Shown: positions 25,201 to 35,510, counted from the first letter of the stretch. The stretch: 64,000 nt of DNA from Ectothiorhodospira sp. BSL-9 (GCF_001632845.1 NZ_CP011994.1:1116001-1180000), one strand, 5' to 3'. Made by a program: numbers and translations. The notes: generated from the sequence alone by a model not told the origin.

Positions 25201-25857
25201 TCAGAAGCGGTAGGTCACGCCCAGGCTCACGACCGGGTAGTACTTGAAGTCGTCCAGATCGTCCTGGAGTTCTTCCTGCTCCCTACGCACGTCTTGGTCG
25301 AATTCGTCTTGAAGGGCAGGGTCGTTGACCCGCCCCTTAAGGCTGACATCCGGTGACCCCGTGAACATCACACCCGCGTCAAAGGCAAAGGACCAGCGCC
25401 CACCCTGGACCGCATTGCCATAACCAATGCCCAGGTAGGGGGCAAAGCTGCGCCAGTCAATGGTGGCATCCAGCGAGCCTTGATAAGGGCCGTCATCGCC
25501 AATATCAAGCTCACCCTGGGCCTTACCGGTCAGCTCATTGCCGTTGTAATACGCCCCGGCACTCAAGCGGAAACCGCCATTGAACGGATGCCAATCCGCC
25601 AGCAGCGCAGCGCTGCGCAGCTTGAGATCGGCGTCGTAGTCCACATCGGTCTCCTCCACATCGGTGCTGTAGGTGAAGCCGTACAGCCCGCCGCGCAGAT
25701 TCACGTTCTCGCGCAGGCCGTAGGTGCCTTCCAGGCCCAGGCCCGTGGTCCCCACCTTGGCCCCCAGGGCGAAGGAGCCCGCCTGTGCCGCCCCCCCGGC
25801 GGTCAGCAGCCCTACGGACATCACGACAACGGCGAGTTTGATCGACTTCCTGTTCAT
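25201..25857 (-). CDS. Outer-membrane beta-barrel protein, unknown function
   Basis: A 218-residue exported protein. Residues 1-26 form a signal peptide (MNRKSIKLAVVVMSVGLL...AQA). The mature part alternates amphipathic strands (NVNLRGGLYGFTYS, FRLSAGAYYNGNE, APYLGIGYGNA, WSFAFDAGVMF) and ends in YYPVVSLGVTYRF with a terminal Phe, the outer-membrane barrel signal. An acidic segment (about 180-204, DEFDQDVRREQEELQDD) near the C-terminus resembles families of small barrels annotated as hypothetical outer-membrane proteins. A GGGGGG-rich ribosome site lies before the start. Function not deduced. Confidence 0.78.
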   Translation of the reverse strand: MNRKSIKLAVVVMSVGLLTAGGAAQAGSFALGAKVGTTGLGLEGTYGLRENVNLRGGLYGFTYSTDVEETDVDYDADLKLRSAALLADWHPFNGGFRLSAGAYYNGNELTGKAQGELDIGDDGPYQGSLDATIDWRSFAPYLGIGYGNAVQGGRWSFAFDAGVMFTGSPDVSLKGRVNDPALQDEFDQDVRREQEELQDDLDDFKYYPVVSLGVTYRF

Positions 25858-26106
25858 GCTGTGTTCCCCCCAAAAAGCTGAAGATAAAGATCGAATTGAA
25901 CAAAACCCTGCTGGCAGTGGACCAATACGGGAAATCGGCCACTGTACAACTGTGTTCAGTGTAAGGTCCGGATGACGCAGGGGGTCCCCGTCCGTCGGTG
26001 ATATGAACGCGCTTCTCGGCCGGGGGCGCGCGTGCGGCGGGTCCCCAGCAGATGGACGACCCGGGATTCCCCGTCTTGCTCACTCACTCACGAAAGGAGA
26101 CTCTTC

Positions 26107-26559
26107 ATGCAATTGAATCTCAACGAGCTGCTCTTCGGCGGCCAGACGCCAGCCTCCATGGCCACGGATGCGGGCATGACCGTGCTGCGGGTGGCGGCGG
26201 GGCTGATGATGGCGTTCGGGCACGGGCTGGGCAAGCTGCCCCCTTCACCGGGGTTCGTGGGCATGGTGGAAGGGCTTGGATTCCACTCGCCCGAACTCTT
26301 TGCCTGGATGGCCGGGCTGGCCGAGGGGATCGGCGGGTTGCTGCTGGCCGCCGGTTTGCTGACGCGGGTCTCTGCGGTGGCCATCCTGGGGGCCATGATG
26401 GTGGCAGCCTTCATGGCCCATGGAGGTGATCCGCTGTTTGCCACCGCTGGCCCAAGCAAGGAGTTGGCCCTGCTATATGCCGCTGTGATGGTGCCCTTCC
26501 TGTTCGCCGGCTCCGGCCGCTATGGGGTGGACTCCATGTTCCGCCGTCAGGAAGGCTGA
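26107..26559 (+). CDS. DoxX-family membrane protein
   Basis: A 150-residue inner-membrane protein with four hydrophobic helices (about 21-40, 60-80, 85-107 and 120-140). Family features are the Gly-rich first helix VLRVAAGLMMAFGHGLGKL and AAGLLTRVSAVAILGAMMVAAF. AAGGAG lies 8 nt before the ATG at 26107, deciding this start over in-frame upstream codons. DoxX proteins are linked to quinone or thiol redox and detoxification; no specific substrate is indicated. A strong hairpin follows at 26578. Confidence 0.85.
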   Translation: MQLNLNELLFGGQTPASMATDAGMTVLRVAAGLMMAFGHGLGKLPPSPGFVGMVEGLGFHSPELFAWMAGLAEGIGGLLLAAGLLTRVSAVAILGAMMVAAFMAHGGDPLFATAGPSKELALLYAAVMVPFLFAGSGRYGVDSMFRRQEG

Positions 26560-26577
26560 TCGGCAGGGATTTGAATC

Positions 26578-26616
26578 CGGGCGGCCCCGCACGAGTATGA
26601 TGTCTGGGGCCGCCCG
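26578..26616 (+). terminator. Terminator hairpin after the DoxX gene
   Basis: A perfect 11-bp GC-rich stem (26578-26588 with 26606-26616, 17-nt loop) begins 18 nt after the DoxX stop and precedes the CHAD gene. Only two T follow immediately. Confidence 0.55.
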
Positions 26617-26712
26617 TTCCCCCCAACTTTCCCCGCAGCTGTCATACTTTCATCATACTGTCATCTTCCTCGGTCTTAATGTTGCCCCTGATATCCATTG
26701 ATCCGGAGCCCC

Positions 26713-27702
26713 ATGAAACAAGCCCTGGCAGCCCAACCCGCCTCCCGCGCCGTCCGTCACCTGGCCAGGACCTATCTGGATCAGGCCCAGGCGGCCTGCG
26801 ACCGGCTGGATGACCCCGCAGACACCGAGGCACTGCACGATTTTCGGGTGGCGCTGCGGCGCCTGCGCAGTCTGCTCAAGGCCCACAAGGGCTATGCAAA
26901 GCAATGGTTGTCCAAAAAACTTCGCCAGCGCGCCAAGGACCTGGCATCCAGTACCGGGCTGGCGCGGGATACCGAGGTTCAGCTGGCCTGGCTCATGACG
27001 CAGCAGGATCGCATCAAGTCCCATCAGCGCCCGGGTTTTCTGTGGATGAAGGAGCGTTTGCAGGATCGCCTTGGTGATGAATACGCGGATATCCGGCAGG
27101 CAACACCATCTGCCTTCAAGCGTTTCCGCAAGCGCATGAATGAGCGACTGGATCTGGACAAGGACGATGACGCACCGCCGTTCGGTCGGGTCACGGCCCT
27201 GCGCCTGACGGAGGCCGCCGAGGATTTCCGTGCTCACCTGGACCAGATGAAGACGGGGGTCGCCCAGGACGAGGTGCATCAGGCACGCATTGCCGGCAAG
27301 CGTCTGCGCTATCTGCTGGAACCGGTGGCCAGGGAACTGGAGGGTGGCAAGGACCTCATCAAGGAACTCAAGGAGATGCAGGACCTCATGGGCGAGGTTC
27401 ATGACATCCAGGTGTTTGCCGAGGAACTGGCCCAGGCCTCCGAGGAGGCCGGAGCCGAGCGCATGCGGCGGATGGTGGAACTCTCCCTGGCGCGCGGTCA
27501 GGACGATCCGGATCTGCAGGCAGCCCGGCGCACCGACGAACGGGCGGGCCTGATGAGCCTGGCCCGGCAGCTCCATGATCGCCAGGAACACCTCATGTCG
27601 AGACTGACCGCCAAACTGGAGGATGGCGAGGCCGAGCGCTTCCTGGCGCATCTGGAACAGACGGCAGAGCAGCTTGATGTGCTGGCGTACCCGGAGGGCT
27701 GA
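26713..27702 (+). CDS. CHAD-domain protein
   Basis: A 329-residue cytoplasmic helical protein with conserved histidines and basic residues. Two CHAD half-repeats are visible: HDFRVALRRLRSLLKAHKG (about 45-63) and HQARIAGKRLRYLLEPV (about 190-206), each with the His..R..RLR pattern. CHAD domains bind inorganic polyphosphate and often partner a CYTH/triphosphatase domain; that domain is absent here, so the protein is a stand-alone CHAD. Start ATG 26713 follows GGAG; an upstream non-ATG frame was rejected. No operon partner. Confidence 0.85.
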   Translation: MKQALAAQPASRAVRHLARTYLDQAQAACDRLDDPADTEALHDFRVALRRLRSLLKAHKGYAKQWLSKKLRQRAKDLASSTGLARDTEVQLAWLMTQQDRIKSHQRPGFLWMKERLQDRLGDEYADIRQATPSAFKRFRKRMNERLDLDKDDDAPPFGRVTALRLTEAAEDFRAHLDQMKTGVAQDEVHQARIAGKRLRYLLEPVARELEGGKDLIKELKEMQDLMGEVHDIQVFAEELAQASEEAGAERMRRMVELSLARGQDDPDLQAARRTDERAGLMSLARQLHDRQEHLMSRLTAKLEDGEAERFLAHLEQTAEQLDVLAYPEG

Positions 27703-27936
27703 CCTCGGGGGCTGGGCCCTGGCGGCAAGCAATCCTCCGCATTTCGCCTGCAATTTTCGTCCATTGACTTCAACCGAATCCGTCAATCCGTAATAATCCG
27801 CACCCGGTCTATGCTATCTTCCGAATCGGGCTTGACCGGCGGGGACATGGCAGTCTGTCCGGATGGCCCACGTTTCAAACCATCCAGAAGAACGGGAGAC
27901 CGGAACGGTCCCCAGACTCCCAGGAGGAGTTTTGCC

Positions 27937-28935
27937 ATGCTAAAAAGTTGTATGCGTTGGGCGGGTGTGGCCGCCCTGAGCTGTGCGATGGCCCTGGGCG
28001 GTGCCGTATCCGCCGACGATCGCTCCGATTGGCCGCGTTCGGCCAACGTAGGCACCGCCTCTCAGGGTGGAACCTACTTTATCTACGGTGCCGGCTGGGC
28101 AGGACTGGTTGACGAAGCAACCGGTGTCAACATGTCCGCCGAGGTGACCGGTGGCCCCGCCCAGAACATGGTGCTGGTGCATCAGGGCCAGCTGCATTTC
28201 GGGATGACCACCATGGGACCGGCCTTTGAAGGTTGGCACGGCCAGTTGCAGGTGGCCCGCGGGCTTGAGACCCGCAATGTGCGTGCCATGTTCCCCATGT
28301 ATCAGACCCCGCTGCAGGTGGTGGCATTGCAGCGTTCCGGCATTGCGACCATTTCCGACCTGGATGGCAAGCGTGTGGGCGTGGGCCCCCGGGGTGGCAC
28401 CGCCAGCATGTTCTGGCCGCGCTTCTTTGAGGACCTGGGTCTGAACGTGCGCGTACGCTTTGGTGGTGCCGCCGACCAGGTGGGTCAGGTACAGGACGGC
28501 ATCCTGGATGCCTTCGCCTTTGCCGCTGGCGTGCCCATCTCCGCTTTCAGTCAGATCGAAGCCCAGCAGCCGGTGAACATCTTCTCCCTCAACGAGGAAG
28601 AGATTGCCCAGATGGTAGAAAACCACCCCGTGAGCCGCATCGTCATCCCCGGTGGCACCTATCGCACCGTGGAAGAAGACCAGCCCACCGTGGCTCTGTG
28701 GAACTTCGCCATTGCCAACAAGGACATGCCCGAAAGCTTCGTGTACGAAATCATGAAGACGGTGCTGGACAACAACGACCGCATGAGAAGCATCCACCGC
28801 TCCGCGGCGGAAACCTTGCCCGAGAACATGGAACACAACAGCTTCATGTGGTTCCATCCGGGCGCAGTGCGCTACTACCAGGAACGGGGCATCGAGGTGC
28901 CTGAGAACCTCATTCCGCCCGAGTACGAGAGCTGA
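27937..28935 (+). CDS. TAXI-family TRAP transporter solute-binding protein
   Basis: A 332-residue periplasmic binding protein. Signal peptide about 1-26 (CMRWAGVAALSCAMALGGAVSA). The mature N-terminus ANVGTASQGGTYFIYGAGWAGLV is the TAXI pattern, followed by GGPAQNMVLVHQGQLHFGMTT and the GKRVGVGPRGGTASMFWP block. Such proteins deliver carboxylates or other small solutes to a fused TRAP permease. AGGAGGAG at perfect spacing selects ATG 27937. The permease gene follows after a perfect hairpin, which would favour excess binding protein over permease. Substrate unknown (glutamate-like or C4 compounds are common). Confidence 0.9.
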   Translation: MLKSCMRWAGVAALSCAMALGGAVSADDRSDWPRSANVGTASQGGTYFIYGAGWAGLVDEATGVNMSAEVTGGPAQNMVLVHQGQLHFGMTTMGPAFEGWHGQLQVARGLETRNVRAMFPMYQTPLQVVALQRSGIATISDLDGKRVGVGPRGGTASMFWPRFFEDLGLNVRVRFGGAADQVGQVQDGILDAFAFAAGVPISAFSQIEAQQPVNIFSLNEEEIAQMVENHPVSRIVIPGGTYRTVEEDQPTVALWNFAIANKDMPESFVYEIMKTVLDNNDRMRSIHRSAAETLPENMEHNSFMWFHPGAVRYYQERGIEVPENLIPPEYES

Positions 28936-28956
28936 TCAGCCATCAGGATGGCATGG

Positions 28957-28991
28957 AAGGGTTCGGGCCGCATCATGCGGCCCGAACCCTT
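28957..28991 (+). terminator. Partial terminator/stabiliser between TRAP binding protein and permease
   Basis: A perfect 15-bp stem (28957-28971 with 28977-28991, ATCAT loop) ends in TTT. Placed 21 nt after the binding-protein stop and 89 nt before the permease start, it probably attenuates or stabilises the upstream message. Confidence 0.6.
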
Positions 28992-29080
28992 TGCCGCTGA
29001 ACCTTACTGACGCCCCGATGACGTGCATCCGCGCCCGGCGTGTCATGTCAACATAACAGTATGCTCAGAAGAACTCTCCC

Positions 29081-31264
29081 ATGACGAGCTCCGAAAAATC
29101 GGGCCCCGCTGAAGACAAAGACATTGTTGCCGCCGCGGCTGCCGCCGCCGAGGAAGGGACCTCGTCACAGCGTAATCTCACCCGCTGGCAATACTGGCTG
29201 CTGTTCGCGCTGGGTCTCACCTATACCAGTTTCCACCTGTTGGTCCTCAACGTCTTCCCCATGGAGACCTGGACCTTCCGGATCATCCACGTGGCTGGCG
29301 CCCTGGTGATCGGTTTCGCCATTGTCGCCGCCTGTGTACCGCCTTCTGATCAATCGCCCAGGCGACGATGGCTACTGGAGTTGCTGCCCATGGTGATCAC
29401 TGTGGGTACGGCGCTCTACGCCGTGGGTGCCATCATTGCCGCCTACCTCATGCGCCATGTATGGGGGTATGACTCATGGTCCATGCCTGACTGGCTGTTC
29501 CAGAGTTTCAGCTGGACCCTGCTGGCCGCCACGGTACTGGGCATCCTTTTCGCCTGGGTCTTCAAGCCCCGTTCGGACCGCATCGGCTGGTACGACTGGT
29601 CGCTGATGGCCACCAGTCTTTCCGTGGGGGCCTACCTGGTCTTCCATCTGGAGGATCTGCAATTCCGATCCGGCGTGATGCCCACCCAGCCGGACTTCTG
29701 GGTCGCGGTGGCCGGTATCCTGCTCATCCTGGAGCTCACCCGGCGTGTGGCCGGCATGGCCCTGGTGGTGATTGCAGCCGTCTTCATCCTGTATGGATTC
29801 ATCGGCCCCTGGCTACCCGGGGTGCTGGAACACGGCGGCTATGAGGCAGATCGCTTCTTCACCTATCTGTACACCGACAACGGCATTCTGGGTCCCACCA
29901 CGGCCGTGTCCTCCACCTACATCATCCTGTTCATCGCCTTTGCCGCCTTCCTGCAGGCCTCCAAGGTGGGTGATTATTTCGTGAACTTCGCCTTCGCCGC
30001 CGCCGGGCGGGCCCGGGGTGGTCCGGCCAAGGTGGCCATATTCGCCAGTGGCCTGATGGGCATGATCAATGGCACCTCGGCCGGTAACGTGGTGGCCACC
30101 GGCTCCCTGACCATCCCCCTGATGAAGCGCGTGGGTTATAAGCCACGCAGTGCAGGGGCCATCGAGGCGGCGGCCTCGTCCGGCGGGCAGATCATGCCGC
30201 CAGTGATGGGGGCGGGTGCCTTCATCATGGCGGAGATCACCGGCATCCCCTATACCGAACTCATCATCGCCGCCCTGATCCCGGCGGTGCTGTACTTTGC
30301 CTCCGTCTACTTCATGGTGGATCTTGAAGCGGCCAAGACGGGGATGAAGGGGCTGCCCTCCAAGGACCTGCCCAAGGTGGGCAAGCTGTTGCGCCAGATC
30401 TACCTGTTCGCGCCCATCATCATCCTCATCGGTGCGCTCTTCATGGGGTATTCGGTGATCCGCGCCGGGACCGTCGCCCTGATGAGTGCCGTGGTGGTGA
30501 GCTGGCTCACACCCTTCCGTCTGGGGTTCGTCGGCTCTGCCAAGGCATTGGAGCTGGCGGCCCGCATGTCCATCCAGTTGATTGCCGTGTGTGCCTGTGC
30601 GGGTATCATTGTGGGCGTCATCGGCTTGACCGGGGTGGGGCTGCGCTTCTCCTCCATGCTCCTGGCGGTGGCTGACAACAGCCAGTTGCTGGCCCTGTTC
30701 TTTGCCATGGGGATCTCGGTGATCCTGGGCATGGGCATGCCCACCACCGCTGCCTATGCCGTGGCCGCCTCCGTGGTGGCACCGGGTCTCATCCAGATGG
30801 GAGTCGAGCCGCTGGTGGCGCACTTCTTTGTCTTTTACTACGCGGTGATGTCGGCCATCACCCCGCCGGTGGCCCTGGCGGCCTATGCGGGCGCGGCGAT
30901 CGCCGGCTCGGAGCCCATGCGCACCTCGGTGACGGCCTTCAAGATCGGTCTGGCGGCCTTTATCGTGCCGTTCATCTTCTTCTATCACCCGGCCCTGCTC
31001 ATGGTGGGTGAATGGTGGCAGATCAGCCAGAGCTTCCTGTCGGCCCTGCTGGGCGTGTTCTTGCTGGCGGCTGCGGCCCAGGGCTGGTTCTTCGGACAGG
31101 CCGGTCGCGTGGTGCGGCTCCTGTTGTTCATTGGTGCCCTGATGGCCATCTCCGGTGAATTGGTCAGCGACATCATCGGTGTGGGCCTGGCGATTGCCTT
31201 GGTGATATGGCAGCTGAAGATGGCTGGTGGGGGTGGAAAACCCTCGACAGTCGAGGCATCGTGA
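29081..31264 (+). CDS. TRAP transporter fused permease (4TM/12TM)
   Basis: A 727-residue integral membrane protein. After a polar N-terminus (1-35), four helices correspond to the small DctQ-like subunit (about 38-170) and the remainder to the DctM-like large permease. Typical sequences: FAAFLQASKVGDYFVNFAFA, GLMGMINGTSAGNVVATGSL, GQIMPPVMGAGAFIMAEITG and ILGMGMPTTAAYAVAASVVA. Fused permeases of this kind pair with TAXI binding proteins, the gene just upstream. Transport is sodium- or proton-coupled import. No stop or frameshift. Confidence 0.93.
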   Translation: MTSSEKSGPAEDKDIVAAAAAAAEEGTSSQRNLTRWQYWLLFALGLTYTSFHLLVLNVFPMETWTFRIIHVAGALVIGFAIVAACVPPSDQSPRRRWLLELLPMVITVGTALYAVGAIIAAYLMRHVWGYDSWSMPDWLFQSFSWTLLAATVLGILFAWVFKPRSDRIGWYDWSLMATSLSVGAYLVFHLEDLQFRSGVMPTQPDFWVAVAGILLILELTRRVAGMALVVIAAVFILYGFIGPWLPGVLEHGGYEADRFFTYLYTDNGILGPTTAVSSTYIILFIAFAAFLQASKVGDYFVNFAFAAAGRARGGPAKVAIFASGLMGMINGTSAGNVVATGSLTIPLMKRVGYKPRSAGAIEAAASSGGQIMPPVMGAGAFIMAEITGIPYTELIIAALIPAVLYFASVYFMVDLEAAKTGMKGLPSKDLPKVGKLLRQIYLFAPIIILIGALFMGYSVIRAGTVALMSAVVVSWLTPFRLGFVGSAKALELAARMSIQLIAVCACAGIIVGVIGLTGVGLRFSSMLLAVADNSQLLALFFAMGISVILGMGMPTTAAYAVAASVVAPGLIQMGVEPLVAHFFVFYYAVMSAITPPVALAAYAGAAIAGSEPMRTSVTAFKIGLAAFIVPFIFFYHPALLMVGEWWQISQSFLSALLGVFLLAAAAQGWFFGQAGRVVRLLLFIGALMAISGELVSDIIGVGLAIALVIWQLKMAGGGGKPSTVEAS

Positions 31265-31376
31265 CCATCGCGTGGGGGCTCTGATTCAGGGCCTCCCCCT
31301 TGGGTGGCGGCAAAGTGATGTGTACCGGCTTTCATCGGGAAGATGACAAGGCGGTCAACGGTGATAAGGGGGCGTC

Positions 31377-31955
31377 ATGGGAGACAAGGCCTATCTGGTG
31401 GCGGTGACCGGGCAGTTGGTCGATGGCGTCGACCATGCCACCGCCCAGGCCAATCTGGCCCGGCTGTTCCGCATCCCCGAGGCGCGGGCGGCGGCGATGC
31501 TCTCGGGCAAGCCCGTGGTCATCAAGAAGGGTGTGGACGAGGTCACGGCCAGGCGCTATCAAGCCTCCCTCAGGGAGGCCGGCGTGCTGGCCCGGCTGAT
31601 GGCCTGCGCCTCCGAGCCTGATGAGTCGCCCCCCGCCAACGTCGAACCGGATCCGCCGGCCCCCGCGTCCAGTGGCGACCTGAACGAGTCGCCCAACCCA
31701 CCGGTTGCACAGGTGGAGCCTGCAGGGCCGGACTGGATACTGGCACCCGTGGGTACCGATCTCAGTGATCGCGAGGAACCACCTCCCCTGGAGGTGGATC
31801 TGTCGGAGCTGTCCCTGGCTGAACCCGGCGTCACGCTGGGCACCCCCCGGGACGACCCCCCTCTGGAGGTGGATACCAGCGATCTCACCCTGGCACCGCC
31901 CCCAAATGAAGAAGATGGGTCATCAGCAGAGGAGCCGGACAACCCCCGTCCATAA
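31377..31955 (+). CDS. Unknown protein with L7/L12-like N-terminal module and acidic repeats
   Basis: A 192-residue cytoplasmic protein. Residues 5-75 look like the small module found at the N-terminus of many uncharacterised proteins (ARLFRIPEARAAAMLSGKPV followed by IKKGVDEVTARRYQASL). The rest is Pro/Glu/Asp-rich and probably disordered, with two near-copies of an acidic motif: PPLEVDLSELSLAEPG and PPLEVDTSDLTLAPPP. AAGGGGG precedes the ATG. No signal peptide. Unlike its neighbours it has low sequence complexity; function unknown. Confidence 0.6.
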   Translation: MGDKAYLVAVTGQLVDGVDHATAQANLARLFRIPEARAAAMLSGKPVVIKKGVDEVTARRYQASLREAGVLARLMACASEPDESPPANVEPDPPAPASSGDLNESPNPPVAQVEPAGPDWILAPVGTDLSDREEPPPLEVDLSELSLAEPGVTLGTPRDDPPLEVDTSDLTLAPPPNEEDGSSAEEPDNPRP

Positions 31956-32041
31956 CCTCAGCCCCCAATAACCAAACTTTCCCGCTCCGGCGCTTTCCAA
32001 GTGAGGCAAGCCCGCCATCCATCTCCGGGAGGTGACCCACC

Positions 32042-32670
<629 letters not shown>

Positions 32671-32683
<13 letters not shown>

Positions 32684-33771
32684 TCCGTCTCGTCGCTGAG
32701 GATGACGGCGCCGCGCTCGTCCACCATGGGGCGGTCGAGCACTGCGGTGGTGGCCACGTGGGGCCAGGCACCTGAGCGGGCGATGGTTCGGGTATGCCGC
32801 ATCCAGATGCCAGCCAGGGCCAGTTGCAGCAGCCACTGCATGGCCCCGGCATGACCGGTGGCAGCGCCGCTATCCAGGGAGGGGGGCGTGATGGGCTCCG
32901 GGGGCAAGGGATCTTCGTCGGGCTCCCGGGGCAGTGACACGCCTTCCGGGATGTCGGCGCGCAACGGCCATAGATGCACCTGGCAACTCCACCACTCCCG
33001 ATCCCCTTCGGCCCCGTTCCCCGGCGGCAGCAGGATGCCATCCAGGCTGGATGCCTCAAGGCCTGCCTGCGTCAGGGCACTGGCCAGCGCCTGGGCAAGG
33101 GCGGGATGCTCCCCTGTAGAGTCAGGTCTGGCTACCGGAGTGGGGCAGCTATCCCAACCCAGAATCCGCACGCCATCGCCGCCATCCCGCACAGGGATGA
33201 AGACCGCCGCCTCACCCGGGACGAGGCCATCCTCGCCGTCCCAGGCCAGCGGCACCTGCTGATCCACCAGGGCCAGCAGGGTGTCCGGGTCCAGCAGGCT
33301 ATCCGCTCCGCCCAGAACCAATGCCCGGTCCGGATGATGGGACCATGCCTCCTCTGCATGGTCCAGGAGCGTGACGGCCGACTCATCCAGGTAAACAGGC
33401 TGCAACCGGGCCTCTGGATGGCGCAGGCCCTCCTTGCCCATCCAGTTCCAGAGTGCTTGTGGGTGCAGCCGTGAGTGTTCAACCAGGGTGGAGCGATACG
33501 GCCACAGAACCAGGGTCTGGGCGGGCAGGGGATGTTGCTCCAGTGCCCCTCTGAGCAGTGCCTGTATCCGGCTGAGGGTGTCCTGCTGACCGCCCATCGC
33601 CGGCGCCCCGCGCAACACCTGATGACGGCCGCCCGGCGAGGCCAGCGCGGCGGAGTGGGTCAGGCGTTGCTCCCTGCCAAGGGGTGTGGCGGCTGCCGCC
33701 CAGAGCGCCAGAGGATCGTTGCCGGTCGCGGCGCATAGGCGAATGTGGTCCGGGTGGAACACCAGCCTCAT
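32671..33771 (-). CDS. Degenerate ketosynthase-like protein (T6SS-associated type)
   Basis: A 366-residue protein with a thiolase/ketosynthase feel: [20 protein letters not shown] followed by [12 protein letters not shown] resembles the catalytic-half pattern of beta-ketoacyl synthases, but I find no Cys-His-His triad. The C-terminal part (about 285-366) is Pro-rich then hydrophobic ([19 protein letters not shown]). It is the last of three minus-strand genes resembling type VI secretion accessory families. Its role is unknown; a structural or binding role rather than catalysis is inferred from the missing residues. GAGGG precedes the start. Overlaps msrA at the 3' ends. Confidence 0.55.
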
Positions 33772-33798
33772 GAACGACCCTCTTTGACTGCAATGAAT

Positions 33799-34968
33799 TC
33801 ATGCATGCACGGCCTCCCGAGGGGATTCCGCCTGCAGCGCCTGGATGCGCCCGGCGAGCTGGCGTCGCCGTCGATACTGCCAGTGTTCCCGCGGCGCCGC
33901 TGGAGGCGCCCCCAGGGCCAGGGCAAGCCGCAACTGCAGCCCATCGGCCTCGCGCCCGGCCGTGGCCATGACATGGCGGGCCAGACTCACGGGTGTTTGT
34001 GGTGCCCCCTGCCAGAGGCGTTGGCGAGTGTGAAGGCGGGGACGCGTCTTGCGCCACCAGGCCTGGGCCATCATCTGGGGATCGGGCCCGGCGTTGCCGC
34101 GCAATGGCCGGGGCCCGCGCGGCCCCCTTGGCAGGCGCAGCCCGGAGACCGCTTCCAGGGCAGCGTGAATGTCACTCAGGTGACGGGGCTGGGCCAGGCC
34201 TGCGATCAGGGCATCCACCGCCGCCGGCGTACCGTTTAAAGCCAGCCCCCATGCCGCACCCGCATGCCGGGGCAGGGCGTCGACGAGGGTTTCCAGGGCC
34301 TCGGACAGGCCCAGCACGCCCATGAGTCGCAGTACGGCATCGCTGCTTTCCATGTCCAGCAAGTGCTGCAAGCCTTCCCGGGCAGAGATCCGGCCTCGGG
34401 CACAGGCGCCGCGCACCCACCAATACCGTGCCGCGGCACGGGCATGACATCCCGGGGTGTTCGGCTCGATCACCGGGGCACGGGGATGATCTGCCATCCA
34501 GCGCAGCCGGGCCAGAACGGTGTCGGGGTCATCGTTGGGCGAGGGTTCGGGCAGCCCGGCTGGCACGGTGTTCTGGCAGCGGGCGATTTCCCAGCAGAGC
34601 GGACGCAGGGTCGGCACCGATCCCAGCGTGGTCAGCCAGGGTCCCAGTGGTTCAGGAGGCAGGTGAATCAGCAGCCAGCGCCAGGGGTGTTGTGCATCCT
34701 CGCTCAAGGCACTGACCACGTCCTCCATGGCGGGCCGCTGCTGACTCACCCAGGTGGCGGCGCAGCGCAGGAAGTGGGCGGAGGTCGAGGCGTCGTCGGG
34801 CAGCACGGCTCCGGCATCACGGCCCAGTAACAGCCATTGCGTGAGCAGCCGTCGCTCCAGCCGCTCCAGGCTGGCGGCATCGTCCAGTGGCAGCGCCTGA
34901 CGCCGACCGTGTTGATCCCACAGGGCTCGGGCCAGGTCCTCATGTTGTTTCCAGAGAGGCCGTTCCAT
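33799..34968 (-). CDS. TIGR02270-like HEAT-repeat protein (T6SS-associated)
   Basis: A 389-residue helical protein. The N-terminal region (about 1-160) starts ...LWKQHEDLARALWDQHGRRQ with a LERLERRLLTQWLLLGRDAG pattern typical of the uncharacterised TIGR02270 family; the middle (about 170-290) has HEAT-like helical pairs (AREGLQHLLDMESSDAVLRL). Members sit in type VI secretion clusters next to VgrG or PAAR genes. Adjacent genes fit that context though no VgrG, Hcp or baseplate gene is in the window. Function is unknown. Gap to the neighbours is only 15 and 27 nt, so one operon is likely. Confidence 0.6.
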   Translation of the reverse strand: MERPLWKQHEDLARALWDQHGRRQALPLDDAASLERLERRLLTQWLLLGRDAGAVLPDDASTSAHFLRCAATWVSQQRPAMEDVVSALSEDAQHPWRWLLIHLPPEPLGPWLTTLGSVPTLRPLCWEIARCQNTVPAGLPEPSPNDDPDTVLARLRWMADHPRAPVIEPNTPGCHARAAARYWWVRGACARGRISAREGLQHLLDMESSDAVLRLMGVLGLSEALETLVDALPRHAGAAWGLALNGTPAAVDALIAGLAQPRHLSDIHAALEAVSGLRLPRGPRGPRPLRGNAGPDPQMMAQAWWRKTRPRLHTRQRLWQGAPQTPVSLARHVMATAGREADGLQLRLALALGAPPAAPREHWQYRRRRQLAGRIQALQAESPREAVHA

Positions 34969-34983
34969 GGCGATGCTCCCGGG

Positions 34984-35433
34984 TCAGTTGAAGTGGATCC
35001 GGGCCGCCAGAAAGTGCATCAGCCGCGCCATGATGCCGTGCAGTTCCCGGCCTCGCATCTCCATGCGCCCTTCGGGCTCCAGGGTCATGGCGGATTCACC
35101 GCAGCGCAGGTACAGGCCGCGCTCGGCTCGCAGATGCACATGGCCGTCACGTTCGGTCACCGCCTGGGAGGGCGGAGCCTCACCATGGCGCCGGAGACGG
35201 TCCAGGATCACCGGGCCTGTGGCTGGCTGGAGCAAGACCAGCACCCGGTCGCCGGGGCGCAGGGCGGGAGTCGATTGAGCATGGCCCATGGGGGGCAGGG
35301 TGGCGCCGTTGCAGTCCACCCAAAGGGCCTCGCCGGCCTGGGCCTGGACCACCCGGGCCAGGGCGACCTGGCTTGGGTCTGGGGTAGATGACTGAGGGGT
35401 GGGGTTCAGCGGCAAGACGTCCTTGGCCTGCAT
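34984..35433 (-). CDS. DUF6484-like protein (T6SS-associated)
   Basis: A 149-residue protein. Residues about 21-90 form an OB-like beta domain (ALARVVQAQAGEALWVDCNG, PGDRVLVLLQPATGPVILD); the second half is a short beta-rich tail (HLRAERGLYLRCGESAMTLE) that looks like the end of the VgrG needle or spike families, ending in a helix. GGGAG is 6 nt before the ATG at 35433, deciding this start. First of the three accessory genes on this strand. The family assignment is tentative; binding to a spike or cargo is inference. Confidence 0.5.
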   Translation of the reverse strand: MQAKDVLPLNPTPQSSTPDPSQVALARVVQAQAGEALWVDCNGATLPPMGHAQSTPALRPGDRVLVLLQPATGPVILDRLRRHGEAPPSQAVTERDGHVHLRAERGLYLRCGESAMTLEPEGRMEMRGRELHGIMARLMHFLAARIHFN

Positions 35434-35510
35434 GGATGCACTCTCCCTGTGGGCGGGGCCAGGCCCCTGGATGATGGATCGGGCGATTCCCGTCGCCCGG
35501 TCGCTCAATC

